The notes beneath the pieces are model-generated. The model made no database searches. It saw nothing but the letters and a program-made list of their open reading frames with translations, and had not been told where the DNA came from. Shown piece by piece: positions 26,101 through 39,463 of a stretch of DNA of 64,000 bases. The stretch comes from Lucifuga dentata. Taxonomy: Eukaryota > Chordata > Actinopteri > Ophidiiformes > Bythitidae. Numbering within the stretch: position 1 is the stretch's first letter; each line of letters opens with the position of its first letter. The position numbers and the translations under genes were made by a program. The stretch lies in assembly GCA_014773175.1 (NCBI GenBank), contig VXCM01000129.1:62001-126000 (forward strand), written 5' to 3'.

Positions 26101-27884
26101 AAAATGGTTGTCAGTAATGTAACATGTACGAAAATTGAATATATTAGGCTCAAACATGCAAAATGGCCAGTATGGTCCTTTAAGGGGGCACAGTTGAGCT
26201 CTGGTGGGCAAACAGTGATAAGTCAGATAAATAAAGCTGAAAATACTTTACCATAAACTCGATATCATGACTTTCAAAATACCTTTTTTGTTTTAAAAAC
26301 AGAATTTAAGACTAATGACCAACAAGACAAAACATTATTATCAGACACACCGAGCATTTTTTTTTAAACAATGCATCCAAATTGATATAACTTTTGCTTG
26401 AACTTTTCTCTTGATAAAAATAATAAAAACCACAACTTCAAATTAGAACATATTCAGGGAATAGTTGGATGGACATTTTGCTCTTCACAAATTTATGCAC
26501 ATGAATATATGTTTTAAATGAAACTAAAAAGACGTTGAGGAGTGTCTAGTGCTAAAGAATAAATGGACGGTCTCGTTTTATTAACAGTATGACATGCAAA
26601 TTTAATGCTGTGTTATGTTTTGGAAAGCTGTCTCATTCCGTAAAGATTTTGAAGCCTTATTTAAAACAAAGTGTTTTCTGATTTCTTATTGTGTGTGTTG
26701 CGCATGCATGTTCGTGCAATCATTTATGTGCTTGTGCATGCTTCTGCCTCTCTGAGTGTTTATGCATATCTATCTAAATCAGCGTTGCGAGTGTAAAGGC
26801 CATAGAGAAGTGAGCAGGACATCAGTCACCCAGTAGCAGGGGACAGGGTCTGGTAATTTGTGTGTGTGTGTGTGTGTCTCTCTCTCTCTCTCTCTCTCTC
26901 TCNCCCCCTATCCCCCATGCTGCCACCCCAGCCTCAAATTGACCAGGCTCGACTGCTGGTCATGCTGTATTACACGGGTTAGATGAAGTAATTATTTCTA
27001 GGCCACTGGCTACAAGCAAGATTAATAGTTTTTGAAATGGCCATAATGGAGGGCTGACCCGCCATGACATAAGCATTATTTCAAGCACACCTCCACTCTC
27101 ATCCCTTTCACCTCTGGGCACTGGCAGAGTGTGATTTATACCTGGGCTAATGAGGGGAGGGAACTCAGGGCCATCAGGCTAGCCGAACAAACAGTGGGGT
27201 CACTCACTCAGCGGAAGTGGAGGAAGTATTTGCTTGATTGGGTTTTGGGGAAAAGAGACACCGAGAAACTTAAAAGTAGATAATCCAAATGGCAGTGATT
27301 TAGACTGGCTCTTTAGAAAGCTTTGATGGTGTCTGAGATGTCTGTCAGAACATGATGTTTGATGCATCTTTTGGGTTCGGCTCCTCCATGATTCAGGCCT
27401 CCTGTCCTGGGTTACTTTGCGATCCACCCCACCCCATGCTCTGGAGCCTGATGGACCAGAGAAACGGGAATGTTGTCACTAGGTGGCACTTGGACAACAT
27501 GTTGTTGGATGCTCTCTCCCCTTTACCTCACTCCTACCCCACCATCACACTCTTCCCCTCCCTCTCTTCCTCCTTCCTTTTTTCCCTCCCTCCCGTCTGT
27601 GCTAAGTACACCTCAGATGTCAGGGTGTTTTATTTTTATTGGATGAGGGCAGTGTGTAATGCATTCACCTCCGTTCCTGCCAGCTGTTAAATGCCCCAGA
27701 ACATGGTCTGGCCAGGCTCCGCCCCGTTAACCCCTCTGATTGGCTGTAATAATTAGCAGAAGTGAACAGTAACTATGGCGCCTAGTGAGGAGCTGGGAGC
27801 ATGATATGTACGTGATAGAATGCTCTGTCCTGCGTAAGCGACTTGGGTCTGACCCAACCTGAGCACATCCCTCCTCTGTGTATT

Positions 27885-27932
<48 letters not shown>

Positions 27933-30900
27933 AAGCTTTAATATTAACTCTCAACTTAAAGACATGCATGCAGTGTGCCACTAGCAATTACATTTTCAAA
28001 TGGCTGGGTTTGTAAACCTCCAGGATGTTAATCTGTCACCACTGAAGCTACTGGGAAGAGTGAAAAGAGGATTAAGCTATTCAGTTCCTGGTAGAATATT
28101 TGCCTTTGTTCAGAATGAGTGAAGGAAAAATAAATAAAGAAATGAGGTGGCTTCTCAAGCAAGACAAGTTCCTTCTGCTATACTCAGGATTTGGCTAATA
28201 ACATTATAGAAAACTTATCTTCTCCAGGATTCCGGGAAGACAGGCTGACGGCTGTATAAACAGCCACAAATGATATCCAGTCCTTAATTCAATATTAATC
28301 AGAGGCTAGATCATAATTCCAGTTTATCTGGGTCAAAGATTACACGTTATTGAATTAGACCTGTCCTAGATGTCCAGTCAACATCTGTTTTGCACCATAT
28401 GTTTTTCTAGTAGGTCATTGTAAGCATTCAAACTGAGGCTGCTAGCTTGTTGATTATAACATATTAAAAATCTGTTTCAACAAATAGGGTCAAAGGATAA
28501 TTCAAGAGGTGATCTCTCTCTCTGCAGACAAAACATTATAAGGTTGTCAACAGAAAATTAAAATAACTTAAGTCACATTTTGATAGATGTGAAGCTTAGG
28601 CCTGTTCTTTGCAAATGGTAGGAGGCTGGATCTTCTGTACGCTGGTGAATTATCTTGAGATTTTATTTCTTGAGAATGGCTATTTGTATGTGTTGCATGT
28701 AGATGTGACATACAGCTCAAAGATGAATTGTAAGTTGATAGCAAAATAGCCATAAACTATTCTGACAATGTATTATAGCTTATGTTTAGCATAGGGTTAT
28801 GCTGTATCATTATAACTGTCACAGCTGTCAGCCAATCTACCCCTGTCTTAGCCCCTCATTTACCCCTGACTTCCAGCCCTTCAGCTTGGATTGCACATCA
28901 TCTTTATCCCAGATGAAGAATCCACACTTGGTAGTGTCAGAAAATGATCTAATGTGGAGTCTAAAGGACACAGAGCTGGGAAATCATCATCATTTGAAGA
29001 GCTGCTTGTCACATGATGGGTTTGATCACCCTGTGCTGCAGTACACAGAGCTGGGTCTTTGCACTGTCTAACAGTGGTACTGGATTAGAGACACAAGCCA
29101 CTTCAACTGTGATCAGTCACTCACAGATGGAGACACATGGCAGGACTGAAATCCTACTTGCGCACTTTATCCATGTCATCTTTACATCTACAGACTTCTT
29201 CAAGCCTACTGTATGGAAATGAGGAATACAGCTGTTGACAAAGGACTGTATGCCACATTTTATTTGCACCATAATATTTGAGGCCATTTTAGATATTGTA
29301 TTCACAAACTAATGGCACATCCTTGTTGCAGGTTCTGTCTCAGAGATACCTCAGTGTGTAGAGCTGCCTGACCTGAATGCATGCTACTGATGTGTGTCAT
29401 GTTGAGACTTTCAGACTGTGTGAGCAGTTTGGCTCTACACTCCTCAGACACTGTGTTTGGCTAAGTGCTATTGAATTGTTTGTCACAAATCACAAACCTT
29501 TCAATGACCAGGTGCGACTACAATCCATCCAGCTGCTCTGCCTTGAGCTATGTGTTGGTCTACTGGACCCTGAGGAGCAGAATGTCAGCCTCTAGAGTTG
29601 AGGATTTTGAACGCTCCACCTGCTTATCGATCTCTTCTGCCCCACTGATCAGCTGAGCTCAGGCAGCAGAGAGAACAGGAGATGCAGAGGGGAAGGGCAA
29701 TCTTGTGGCCTTAGTCCTCAGGTCTGTCCTTGACACTGCCTATGGGAGAGGCCTGGAGGATGCCTCTTGTCCTCCCTCTAAGCCTCGCATCTAGCCCCTC
29801 TAGCTAGCCAGCCCTCCCCCTGGGCCAAGCTGCACTTTGCAACAGCCATATTGATTTTTTTGGAGGGGCAGGAAAGTATGGCTGCATGGTGAGAGAGGAT
29901 GAGAGAGGGAGGGGGAAATGGAGAAATCAAGGAAGCTTTTCTAAAGCACTGACTTCTCCTTGACTGCACCTCGAGACGCGACAACCCTGTTAGAACAACT
30001 GAGTGGCCCTGGTGCCCTGCTGAAAACTGTTAATCACAGTCTTTCAATCAACGCTCTCCTTTCTCTCTTCTCCTTTCCCCCTCCATCCCTCTTGCTCACT
30101 CATTCTCTCACTCTTTCCCCGACTTTCCCCTTGCTGAACTGGACCGCGCCTGAATACCAAGGGACTGTATCTGCATTATAAAACCAGCCATTCCACATGG
30201 AAAACAGCTGACCTCGTGAAAGCATGTAGTAATTTGAAGGTGAAAATTAAAAAGCTTTTTCAGTTGACAAAATCTTAATGGAAACATTATGGTCGGGGAA
30301 CAAACTAACAATTAAGGTAAAATAGTGAACAGCTCTTGCATATCAGAAGCAGTAGCCAGGTGTATAAAGAAATGGGGTTGTGATGGCAAGGCTGCTAGTT
30401 TGAATCCTGGACTGGCTGACAAGCTGAGAGCAAGGAAAATATCTGCCCTTTAACAAGGCACACAACCCCCATTTGGTATAGCAAAAACTATGAAAGTTTC
30501 CATTGACCGGTAGAAGACTGGTTGTTGTGGACAGCTCTTGCATGTGAAACTGTGTATGAGAGTATGAAGCAGCTAGTATGTTTCTTATAAAGAGCATGCA
30601 TGATTGTTCAGTCTTTCCCAGATAAATATAAAGGTTATGTAAGGCATACATTGACAGATCTCTTAAATCACCCTCCTTACTTTCTCTCCTCTCCTTCTCT
30701 CTTTTCTCTAGATTTGACACTTGCTAAAGGTCACAGAACCAACGTTTTCCCCCTTTGAGGTGTAGATAAGTGTGAAATAGATGTTGACACCACAGACACA
30801 TTGAAAAGCACTTAAACAGAGTGGTCATGTTCCAACCTGTGTGTGTGTGTATGTGTGTGTCTGGCTTTGTGCATTTGTAAATACTTTTGAATGATTGATC

Positions 30901-33900
30901 TAGAAACCTGGGTCAGGTGGAGTGAGAGAGATGGAGAGTGGGAGAGTTCAAAAAACAGATGAAGTATATGTTTTTCTTCATCTTTCTCTCTTCTCACACG
31001 CATGCAGACGTACTCTCCACCTGACAGAATTACACCTATCTTGGGATGTCTGTGGGAGCAGCACAGCTTTAAGCAAGTGCTTGCATGTTGTGTGTGTGAG
31101 AAAACCCAGCATACACATGGCTAAAAATGAGCAAATGCATCTGGATCTTTGAAGTTTTGTTAAAATGGCACATTGGGTCTGTGTTAGTGTATCATATCTC
31201 GCATGTGTGAGATTTTTCAAATATGACTGGATGCCAATAAATGGTCACATTGTATGTGTGTGTGTGGTATGTGTGTGTGTGAATATAATTAATGACTCAC
31301 GGTGGTCCCCCACAGCTCTGGTAATGTGCTTAGATCAGTGTTATAAACAGGGTGTGAAAGGTCTGCCCAGCGCCAGCCCTTTAAATGACTGGCCTCTTGT
31401 TCAGGTAGATGGATGGAAATGTTCTAATATTAATGATCGCATCCCCTGCCGACCTGTCGCTAAGTGAAATGAACAACACAGCCTTCAGCCCCCAACAACA
31501 ATTAGTGGGTCAGAGCCAGCCTGTCTGCCATTTTTCATCACTTACCCTACCTGCAGACCACCACTGAACATGGTATATGTGTATCCTCTATTTTATATCG
31601 ATATAAAGAATCTTCCCTGCGATAGACCGGCGATCTGTCCAGGGTGTACCCCGCCTCTCGCCCTATGACCGTTGGGATAGGCTCTAGCCCCCCCCGTGAC
31701 TCTCAACAGGACAAACGGGTTTAGAAAATGGATGGATGGATGGATAAAGAATCTTAAGTGCACCCATTAAAATATGTAGTGGATACAAATATAGCATTCA
31801 TGTAGTTATTTTTAGATGTGGACAAGAAAAGACATACTAAGAAAAAATAACTTCTGATAATTTGGACGTTGTACTCTACACGCAGACTACCGTATATGCT
31901 CGAGTATAAGCCGATCTCGTGTATAAGCCGACCCCCTGATTTTGACCTGCAAATTTAGATTTTTAAAGAAACCCACATATAAGCTGACTCCCTGAAGTTG
32001 TTACATCAATTTATTTCTTTAGCAAATTACCCGTTTTTCTGGGTATTGTCATAGTATTCCTGTGATTTTCTGAAAATAATCTGCGCACCGGTAAACATGA
32101 TATTTATTTCAGCAGCTGATTACCATGACTGGCCAATCACAACAGCACTTACTGGCTGCTGCAAAATGTGCTGGTTAAGAAGTTTAGTCAGCAAATATCT
32201 CATTCTAAGGTATGATTTAAACTATTTTCCATGGATAGTGGTAATGGCTAGTATTTTCACCCCTGGAAATTTTTTTCTCTGGGATCAATTTTGAATTTCT
32301 CATATATAAGCTGACCCCCTGATTTGCTTTGTGAAATTTGGTAATAAAAACTTGGCTTATACTGGAATATATACAGTAGATGTTCATAGGACAGATACTG
32401 AAAGCCAATCTTTATATGTTTCTGTTGACATAATACACTGGCAAGTGATTCTATAAGTTTCAAAACAAGGCTTAGTCCAGCTGAGCATGACACAGACCAG
32501 ACTCTCGCTCTAACAGTCCAATCCATATGCATGTGCAGGTCCCAGGCAGGGGTGTGTGTGGACATGGGGTTACACATTACTGGCATCCTCTTGCTCAGGT
32601 TAACTTCCACACATTCCAGTTAGCAATTTACCAGTTTGCCAGTTAGCCATCACTCTGAGCCACCGTACTGCTAACAGCCAGTTGGTATTGTCAGACTGAA
32701 TGCCATAATGGTGGCAAATATAATGTCAAGCATGAATGGTTATTTTTTTGTCTGAGTGTTGCCGGCATGTACTGAAGGAGGAATGGAATAGGAAGGAGGA
32801 ATCTGTGAAAATTGTTGCAAATGTCCATTCCCTTTATTGGAAAGATATTGTGTAACTGTGTACTGTGGAAAATCTGCTTTGGTTTTGTGTGTGTGTGCGT
32901 GCATATCCACATATCCATGTTTGATGGCACCTATGTGCTGTGTTATCTCACCGTAGTTTGAGTCAGAGACATGCCCTGTAGATGAGGTAGATCTAGCTCT
33001 ATATAGACCCATATGGCACACACTACAGAGGCCTCTTGGGTGGGAGCAGATTCTCATAACAGCCTGTTTAGTCAGGTGTGCAGTCTATAGCTTTTGTATA
33101 CCTTGAACACACACCAGACACACACAGACATAAGGTCAAGCCCCACTTTCTGAAGCTTTGTGATGCACTTGTTCTCCTTGAATTCTCTTTGGTTATTGTG
33201 TTGCGTCCTACACACACCACAGCACATCAAACCTCAATTCAAGCATCTTAGGGAACTGCAAGATACCAGATACCAATGACCAGCAGTCATTGTTTCTTTC
33301 TTAGCTACACACATGCACACACAAATGGTCTGAGTCTGGACATTACCTGCCCTCCACTGTGCCCTGTGTTGCTTCACACTAGCTTCCCAAATTCTGCGAT
33401 CCATTGCCAAATAGACAAGAGCGGAAGCGTCTTTGATGTACACGGTTAGTCTGTCTGTTTGAGTCCAACGTTTTACAGGCGATTTGTCAAAATTGTTGTT
33501 TCACCATCACTTTTGCAGTAGGGGAGCCAGTTCTGAAATGGGTGTCACACAAGTACCAATGGTTTGCTGTCTAAACAAGGAGCTCTATTACACATCTCAT
33601 CACATCATCCTCTGAACACAAGATCCTGATTTTTCTGTCTGCTTGCCTATATGAAGCTCCTGCAGTGATAGAGATCCCGCCCTCCTTTGGTCGAAGTTCT
33701 TGAAGAAAACATGGTATGCACCTCTGGCCTCACAATGTGTAAGCATAAGATGAAAGTGTTACAAAAAACAGTAGAATGAATCAGGTAGTCAATGCTACCA
33801 CATGAAGGGATGGCAGTACATAGTAAGCCATCTTCAGGGCTTACTGTACATTGTACCATAAGCTTTTATCTGCATTTTTTGAAGCATCAGCCAATCAAGA

Positions 33901-36900
33901 CAAGCCTACTGAGATCTTTCTATAATGGTCATACCACAGTAGATCCTAATGAACCCTGTTGGGCAGACATAACTTTGAGCGGAACAGTTTTTATCCCTGA
34001 AGTAGGGGAGTTTTCTGGCTATTTTGAGCTATTGATGCTAAGCGCTGGACATTAATCTGCTTTCCAAAAGAAAGCTTTGAAGAAAGTGTCCGTCGAAGTG
34101 TCACAGATGGAAAATAAATGGAGTATATAGTACACAGTTTGATATCTCTAATAGTCCAAGATCAAAGCAAATCAATGGAGTTGTACTCTACCTAATATGT
34201 TTTTCTGTGGTAAACAGTCCATCTGAAGGAATAATCCCATCAAGGAAGTGAGAGATTAAAAAAGAAAAACAGATATATCACACGGCACAGATGGTTGGCA
34301 TGGCTATGAAGCATCCATATTATTGTGGGATTGGTAATCTCATTTCTTGGGTCTAAGTGGAAACGCAGACCGTTTTTATGCGCCTTGTGGTTTTCTTTCT
34401 GTACAATCAGGTACAGACACAGAGACAGAAAGACAGACACAGTGGTTCTCTGATACAGTGAGACTCCATGTGCTTCAGAGGACTCCGGTAACTTCTTGTC
34501 TTTCTTTTTTCTATGGAATTTCTGAATAGCTTGATGTATTTGACATGTGTGTGACAGCCCTGGTTGTGTGTGATTGGGGTTGAGGCATCGTGCTCGCTAC
34601 CCCAGCTGTGCATGTTTAAGGATGGGCATGTATGTGTGTGCATCTATGGGAGACTGCTTGCTAAGGTTGAGTTGGCAGTAGGCTATCAAAAGCCTTGCAC
34701 ACACAGGTATAAATTCAGACTCATGTACACTTCTGTGCATCATGTTGGTTTGTGCTTTTGAGTAAGTGTAACAGTCTTACTTATGCGCGTGTATGCATAC
34801 ATCTAGATGCATGCTACTATGTGCATCTGTACAAACACACAGCACTAGTTCAGAGTCTCACCTTGATATCTTGAGCTTCTGTCATGAGTTGGAATCTGAC
34901 ACCAATGGATGTGTGTCAGGTTGTCAGTTTCTTCCAACAGTCTTCGAACGGAGTCTGTCCATGAATAGTGCATGTTGTTTTGTTTTTTAGATTCCAACTG
35001 TCTGCCAGTCTGTTTTTGTTTGTTCCAGAATAACTTGGAAGACCTGTACACTCATGTGCATCCTTAAAAAAAAACAACAAAAAAACAAAAAAAACTTTCA
35101 GCAGGTGTTGTGTTGTTTAGCCTAAGGTAAAGATGCATCCCTGAAGGCAAATCCACCAAACTTCTCAGATCTAATGCCCTTCCACTTCTTTTGCTTCCAT
35201 TTTTGTGATCTGTTTTCATTCTACCTAACTTAAATGCACATATTTTCTCTGCTTGCCCTTTGTTTGATCCAATCCCTTTTTGAGTCAGGACGGACATTTG
35301 TTTATACCTTTACTTTAATGTTATTGAAAGGACATTTTAGTTCCCTCTAAAAGTCAGGACATATTTTGGCAGCTGGTTCCTATATTCCCTGTAGCGTGCG
35401 GCATGAGGTCTTTGGCATTATTAGGGCAATAGAAATGTGAGATGTGTGCTGTAAATGTCTCGGAAATATATATACGGGCCCTGTTCTCTTTAAACTATCA
35501 CAGACTCCTGGTGGTTGATGCACAGGCCATTCATGTGAAACTTTTAAAGCTGCAAAAAAGCAGCGGCATGTTGGTGACATTTCTCATGCTCCTGCTGCCG
35601 AGACACTGTGCAGTGGCTGTGTGTGTGTGCACCTGTGGAGAGCAGAACACGAGGCTCACACACACACACACATCCTTTCACTCCCACATACATTTGCACC
35701 AACCCATACGGGGAAAACTGGCAGGGTGGGGGCACAGTTGTGAAATTTATTTGGGCGTATAGTTTTTATGCCGGTTGCCATTGGATTTACAGGTTGGAAT
35801 GGAATGTGGCCCAATGAAAGGCACTTTGATCCTTCCATCAGGTTGAAGCTTTTATTGGAGAAATTTTGTATGGCGCAGGGCATCTTTTATAAGGTTGCGA
35901 GGAACTCCATGGCAGCTTTCACAAAATCATAAAATGTAAGACGTCAATGAAAATGGTTACGGTTAACAGGTTGCTATAACATTTCAGCCAGATTTAGATG
36001 TATTTTTTTTTTTAAATTTATTTAGGATTCTCCTTATAAAATTTGATTTGAGCTACAGCCTAGTGCAGGTAGCTAGGTACTCTACACTCATACTATGTAC
36101 ATAATGTGTAAAATATTCACAGACACACAGCAACAAGGAATCTTATTTCTCTTTTTTTCTCTGTTATCAGGCAGGTTACCAGGCTTTAATGACAACACTT
36201 CTTCTGTAGAAAGTGTAAAACATTGTTCTTTTCTTTGTATGCCACCTGCTCCATTTCTGCAACCCTTGCTCCTAAAAAGAATATTGAATATATATAAAAA
36301 GGTGAGGTATTACAGTGAGTATGTAAGAAAATACACAGCAGCTACTTACCAGGCTATTTTACTGAATTCTGTTTCACAGAGGCGGAGGCTACTGCAGGAG
36401 CTTGGAGATCAGAAGATCCCCTTTCTTGGACCATCAGACCGGGGCTTTCAGCAACTGGTGAGTCAGTCACATTTCCATTTAATGCTGATCATATCCAGAC
36501 CTGTACTGCAAACAAAAAGGCCTTTTGCCTGTTGTAAGCTACTGCTACAGCCTTTGTGAAACATTCAGACAGAATCAGATGTGGCAACTCAGATTGTAAT
36601 TCAGTTTTGGTAAGATTTGTTACGTTTTTTTTTGTGTTTTGTAGACATCAGCTTTTGTTGCACTGAGTTAATCTAGTTTAGTTTTTAGGCTTAATAGCGA
36701 CTTGCCATATGCACGTCAGTATGGTCAGAATGAGAAGGTTTGACTGGATGGATGGTGTGTCATTAGAAGAAAACTGTATTAATCTGATCAAAACCCTGTG
36801 CTAATTTTTTTGTTCCTTTTAATCATATTTTTACATAGTAAACTTTAATCTTTCCTTGATTCTCTTAGAGATACCAGTCTTTGATGAGAGTGATACCAAT

Positions 36901-39429
36901 CACAATGTCTTTGTGATAACAATTTCCTGCTTGTGTTCCTAGTGGGACTCCAGTTATTCTGGGCTGGTCCTGAGGAGATCCTGCTCGCTGCCTGCTGAGC
37001 TCCATAGCCGGGTGCAGGCAGCTCTGCTCACCCTGAGGAGGAAAGGCTGCCTCTTGAGGGATTTGGTTCGTGTCCGTGACCGAGATGTATTCACTGCTGT
37101 GTCCCGAGCTCTGCTGGGGGAGCCAGGCCACACGTATCGCTATCTGGACACACGACTGTTTGCCATCCCCTGGCACAGCGAGGACAGTGAAGTTAAAGGT
37201 CAAAACTGTTGTGACCCTGACTTAAGGGCTGCTTGCAAGGCTTTGTGGGAGCTCAACACCTTCTTCTGTACTGATGTGTCCCAGTTGAAGGAAGGGGACA
37301 GGGTGACACAGTGCGCTAAGGGTGGAGAGATAGAGGCTACTATGAAGTGTGAAGAGGGGGACACAGAGTCTAAACACAGTGAAGACTCCAAGAATAGTGA
37401 AGGAGGTGACTCAGAATCCAAGCAAAGTGAGGAAGGGGACACAGAGTCCAAGCACAGTGAGGAGTGGGATATTGAGTCGAAACATAGTGAAGAGGGCTGC
37501 TCGGGGCAAAAACCAGAAGGGGAATGGGAGACAGAGTCCAAACACAGTAGTGAGGAAGGAGAATCTTGCCAGATTAAACCAAGTGAAGTGGGGGCTGCAG
37601 GGGAACACAGTGAAGCAAAATGCAGCGGCACACAGACTGAGCCTGTGGCACTAGAGGCCCAAGAGAAACCTGTGGCTCAGCTGAAGCAAAGCCTGTCAGG
37701 TTACCACATTGAGGATGAGGAGGAGCAGGCAAGCAAGCAGGGCTGTTCTCAGCCTAGTCCTCCGCAGGTGTGCACTGGTCCAGTCCAGTTTAACGTCACC
37801 TTACTCAACTACATGGACCCAGCAGCTATGAGCCAACTCAAAGAGGAGCCTTACTACGGCATGGGGAAAATGGCTGTAGGGTGGCACCATGATGAGAACC
37901 TGATCAGCCATTCACCTGTTTCTGTTTACAGCTATAGCTGCCAGGATGACAAAGGTAAGTGTCAAAGTTGAAACTGCTCACTCAAAGCTGAGGCACATAA
38001 ATTTAACATTCAGGAATCTGTTCATTGATGTTCTAATCCAAAATCCATTATAATGAATGCTTTTTGTATTCTGCTTTTGGAAATTAAGATTCCTTATCTA
38101 CTTTAACTATAATATCCCATCAAGTTATTTCAGTTGCCTCACGGTGGATCAGATGCAGCTAACCTTGCGTTTTGTGGCCTTACAGCAGTCATGCAGCAGC
38201 TGTAGACATGGCCTCTGGTGAGGCAACCATCTGATCCATATATGCGATAGTGTCAGGGCATTATCAAATGTCATCACCGGATTGCTGCTGACAGTCTTAT
38301 CTTTGACCATGCATGGGAGATCAGAGACACTTGGATCTGAACTCTTAACACACGCTCAATGGCACAGTCTGACAAACAGGCCTTATCACGCACACACACA
38401 CAATCTCATCTAAATCATTTCCCCCAGAAATGATCAATGTGCAATTATCTGATATGGAATAATGAGCCCCACTTTGATAAGTGTTGCTAGACTGTACTGT
38501 ATGGATAATATGTTGTCTCCTAATTATAGGCTGGGGTTTCTTTCAAGAGCTGATAGCAGCCATTTACTGATTGAGCTGATAAAGTATCTCAGTGAAATGA
38601 GATCTTTGCTTTCTAATGCATCTTGCAAAACAACTAGTGAGAGTACCATTGACTCAAAAACACTTTCATTGAAAATATCGATGCTTGTGTGAGAAGGGTC
38701 CTTGTGATTTGTGCGTCTGCCCAGTATACAATAGAACACAAAATTTGTTCCTATTACCTCTGCTGAGGAGGTCATGTTTTTAACCTGTGACTGTTGGTTG
38801 GATATTATGAACCAGTTTTGATGAAACTTGGTGGATGGGTGGAGCATGGCCCAGGAAAGAATCCATAAAATTTTGGTGCCGATCTGGATCTAGAGATGGA
38901 TTGAGGAATTTTTAGAATGACTTCTTCACATTACGAGATTTTTTCGTATTTGTTTCTGTTTTTTCAAAAGTAATACACTAATCTAAAAAAAAAAAAAAAA
39001 AANAAAAAAAAAAAAAAAAAAATCAGCCATATTTATTCCACGATAAACTATCAGTAGGTTCAGTTTGGTCCAGAACTAGGTTTTAAAAACTACAGTTTCT
39101 TATAACAAATTAAACAATGAAGTCCTACTAATAAAGTCATTTATTTATTTTATTAGAAGAAGTCAAAATTTTAGGGTTGCTTGACCTTGGCTGAGGTATG
39201 CACTTCATTGAGTGCCCCTCTAATTTGTGTTGTGAAAATATGATTCATAACTTATTAAAGTCTGACCACTTACTACACAGTTCCTTGTGTAACTCATACT
39301 TCATAGATGTGACAAGGGTGCAGCTGTAGTTCAGCAAGCATAGGATTAAAGCTGGGACTATCATGAAGGTATAATGCCAACTGCTCTGATATTCCAACAC
39401 ACTTTGCAGCTGAGCTTTCTAGCTTTCTT

Positions 39430-39463
<34 letters not shown>

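Larger units (their letters stand above)
14158..36379. other. fto intron 1 (about 22.2 kb)
   Basis: This intron separates the 14-codon first exon from exon 2. It contains no supported gene. It carries interspersed repeats (22.4-23.2, 25.6-26.2, 30.4, 31.6 and 31.9-32.4 kb), microsatellites and long unique tracts. In mammals FTO intron 1 contains enhancers acting on IRX3 and IRX5. Confidence 0.9.

Noticed and set aside
36095..36379. The part of the open frame upstream of fto exon 2
   Set aside because: The acceptor tttcacag and the match to FTO begin at 36380. The upstream residues are intronic.
37200..37631. A 143-codon - strand open frame rich in Ser/Leu/Cys
   Set aside because: It lies opposite the acidic repeat of fto exon 3 and is its antisense shadow.
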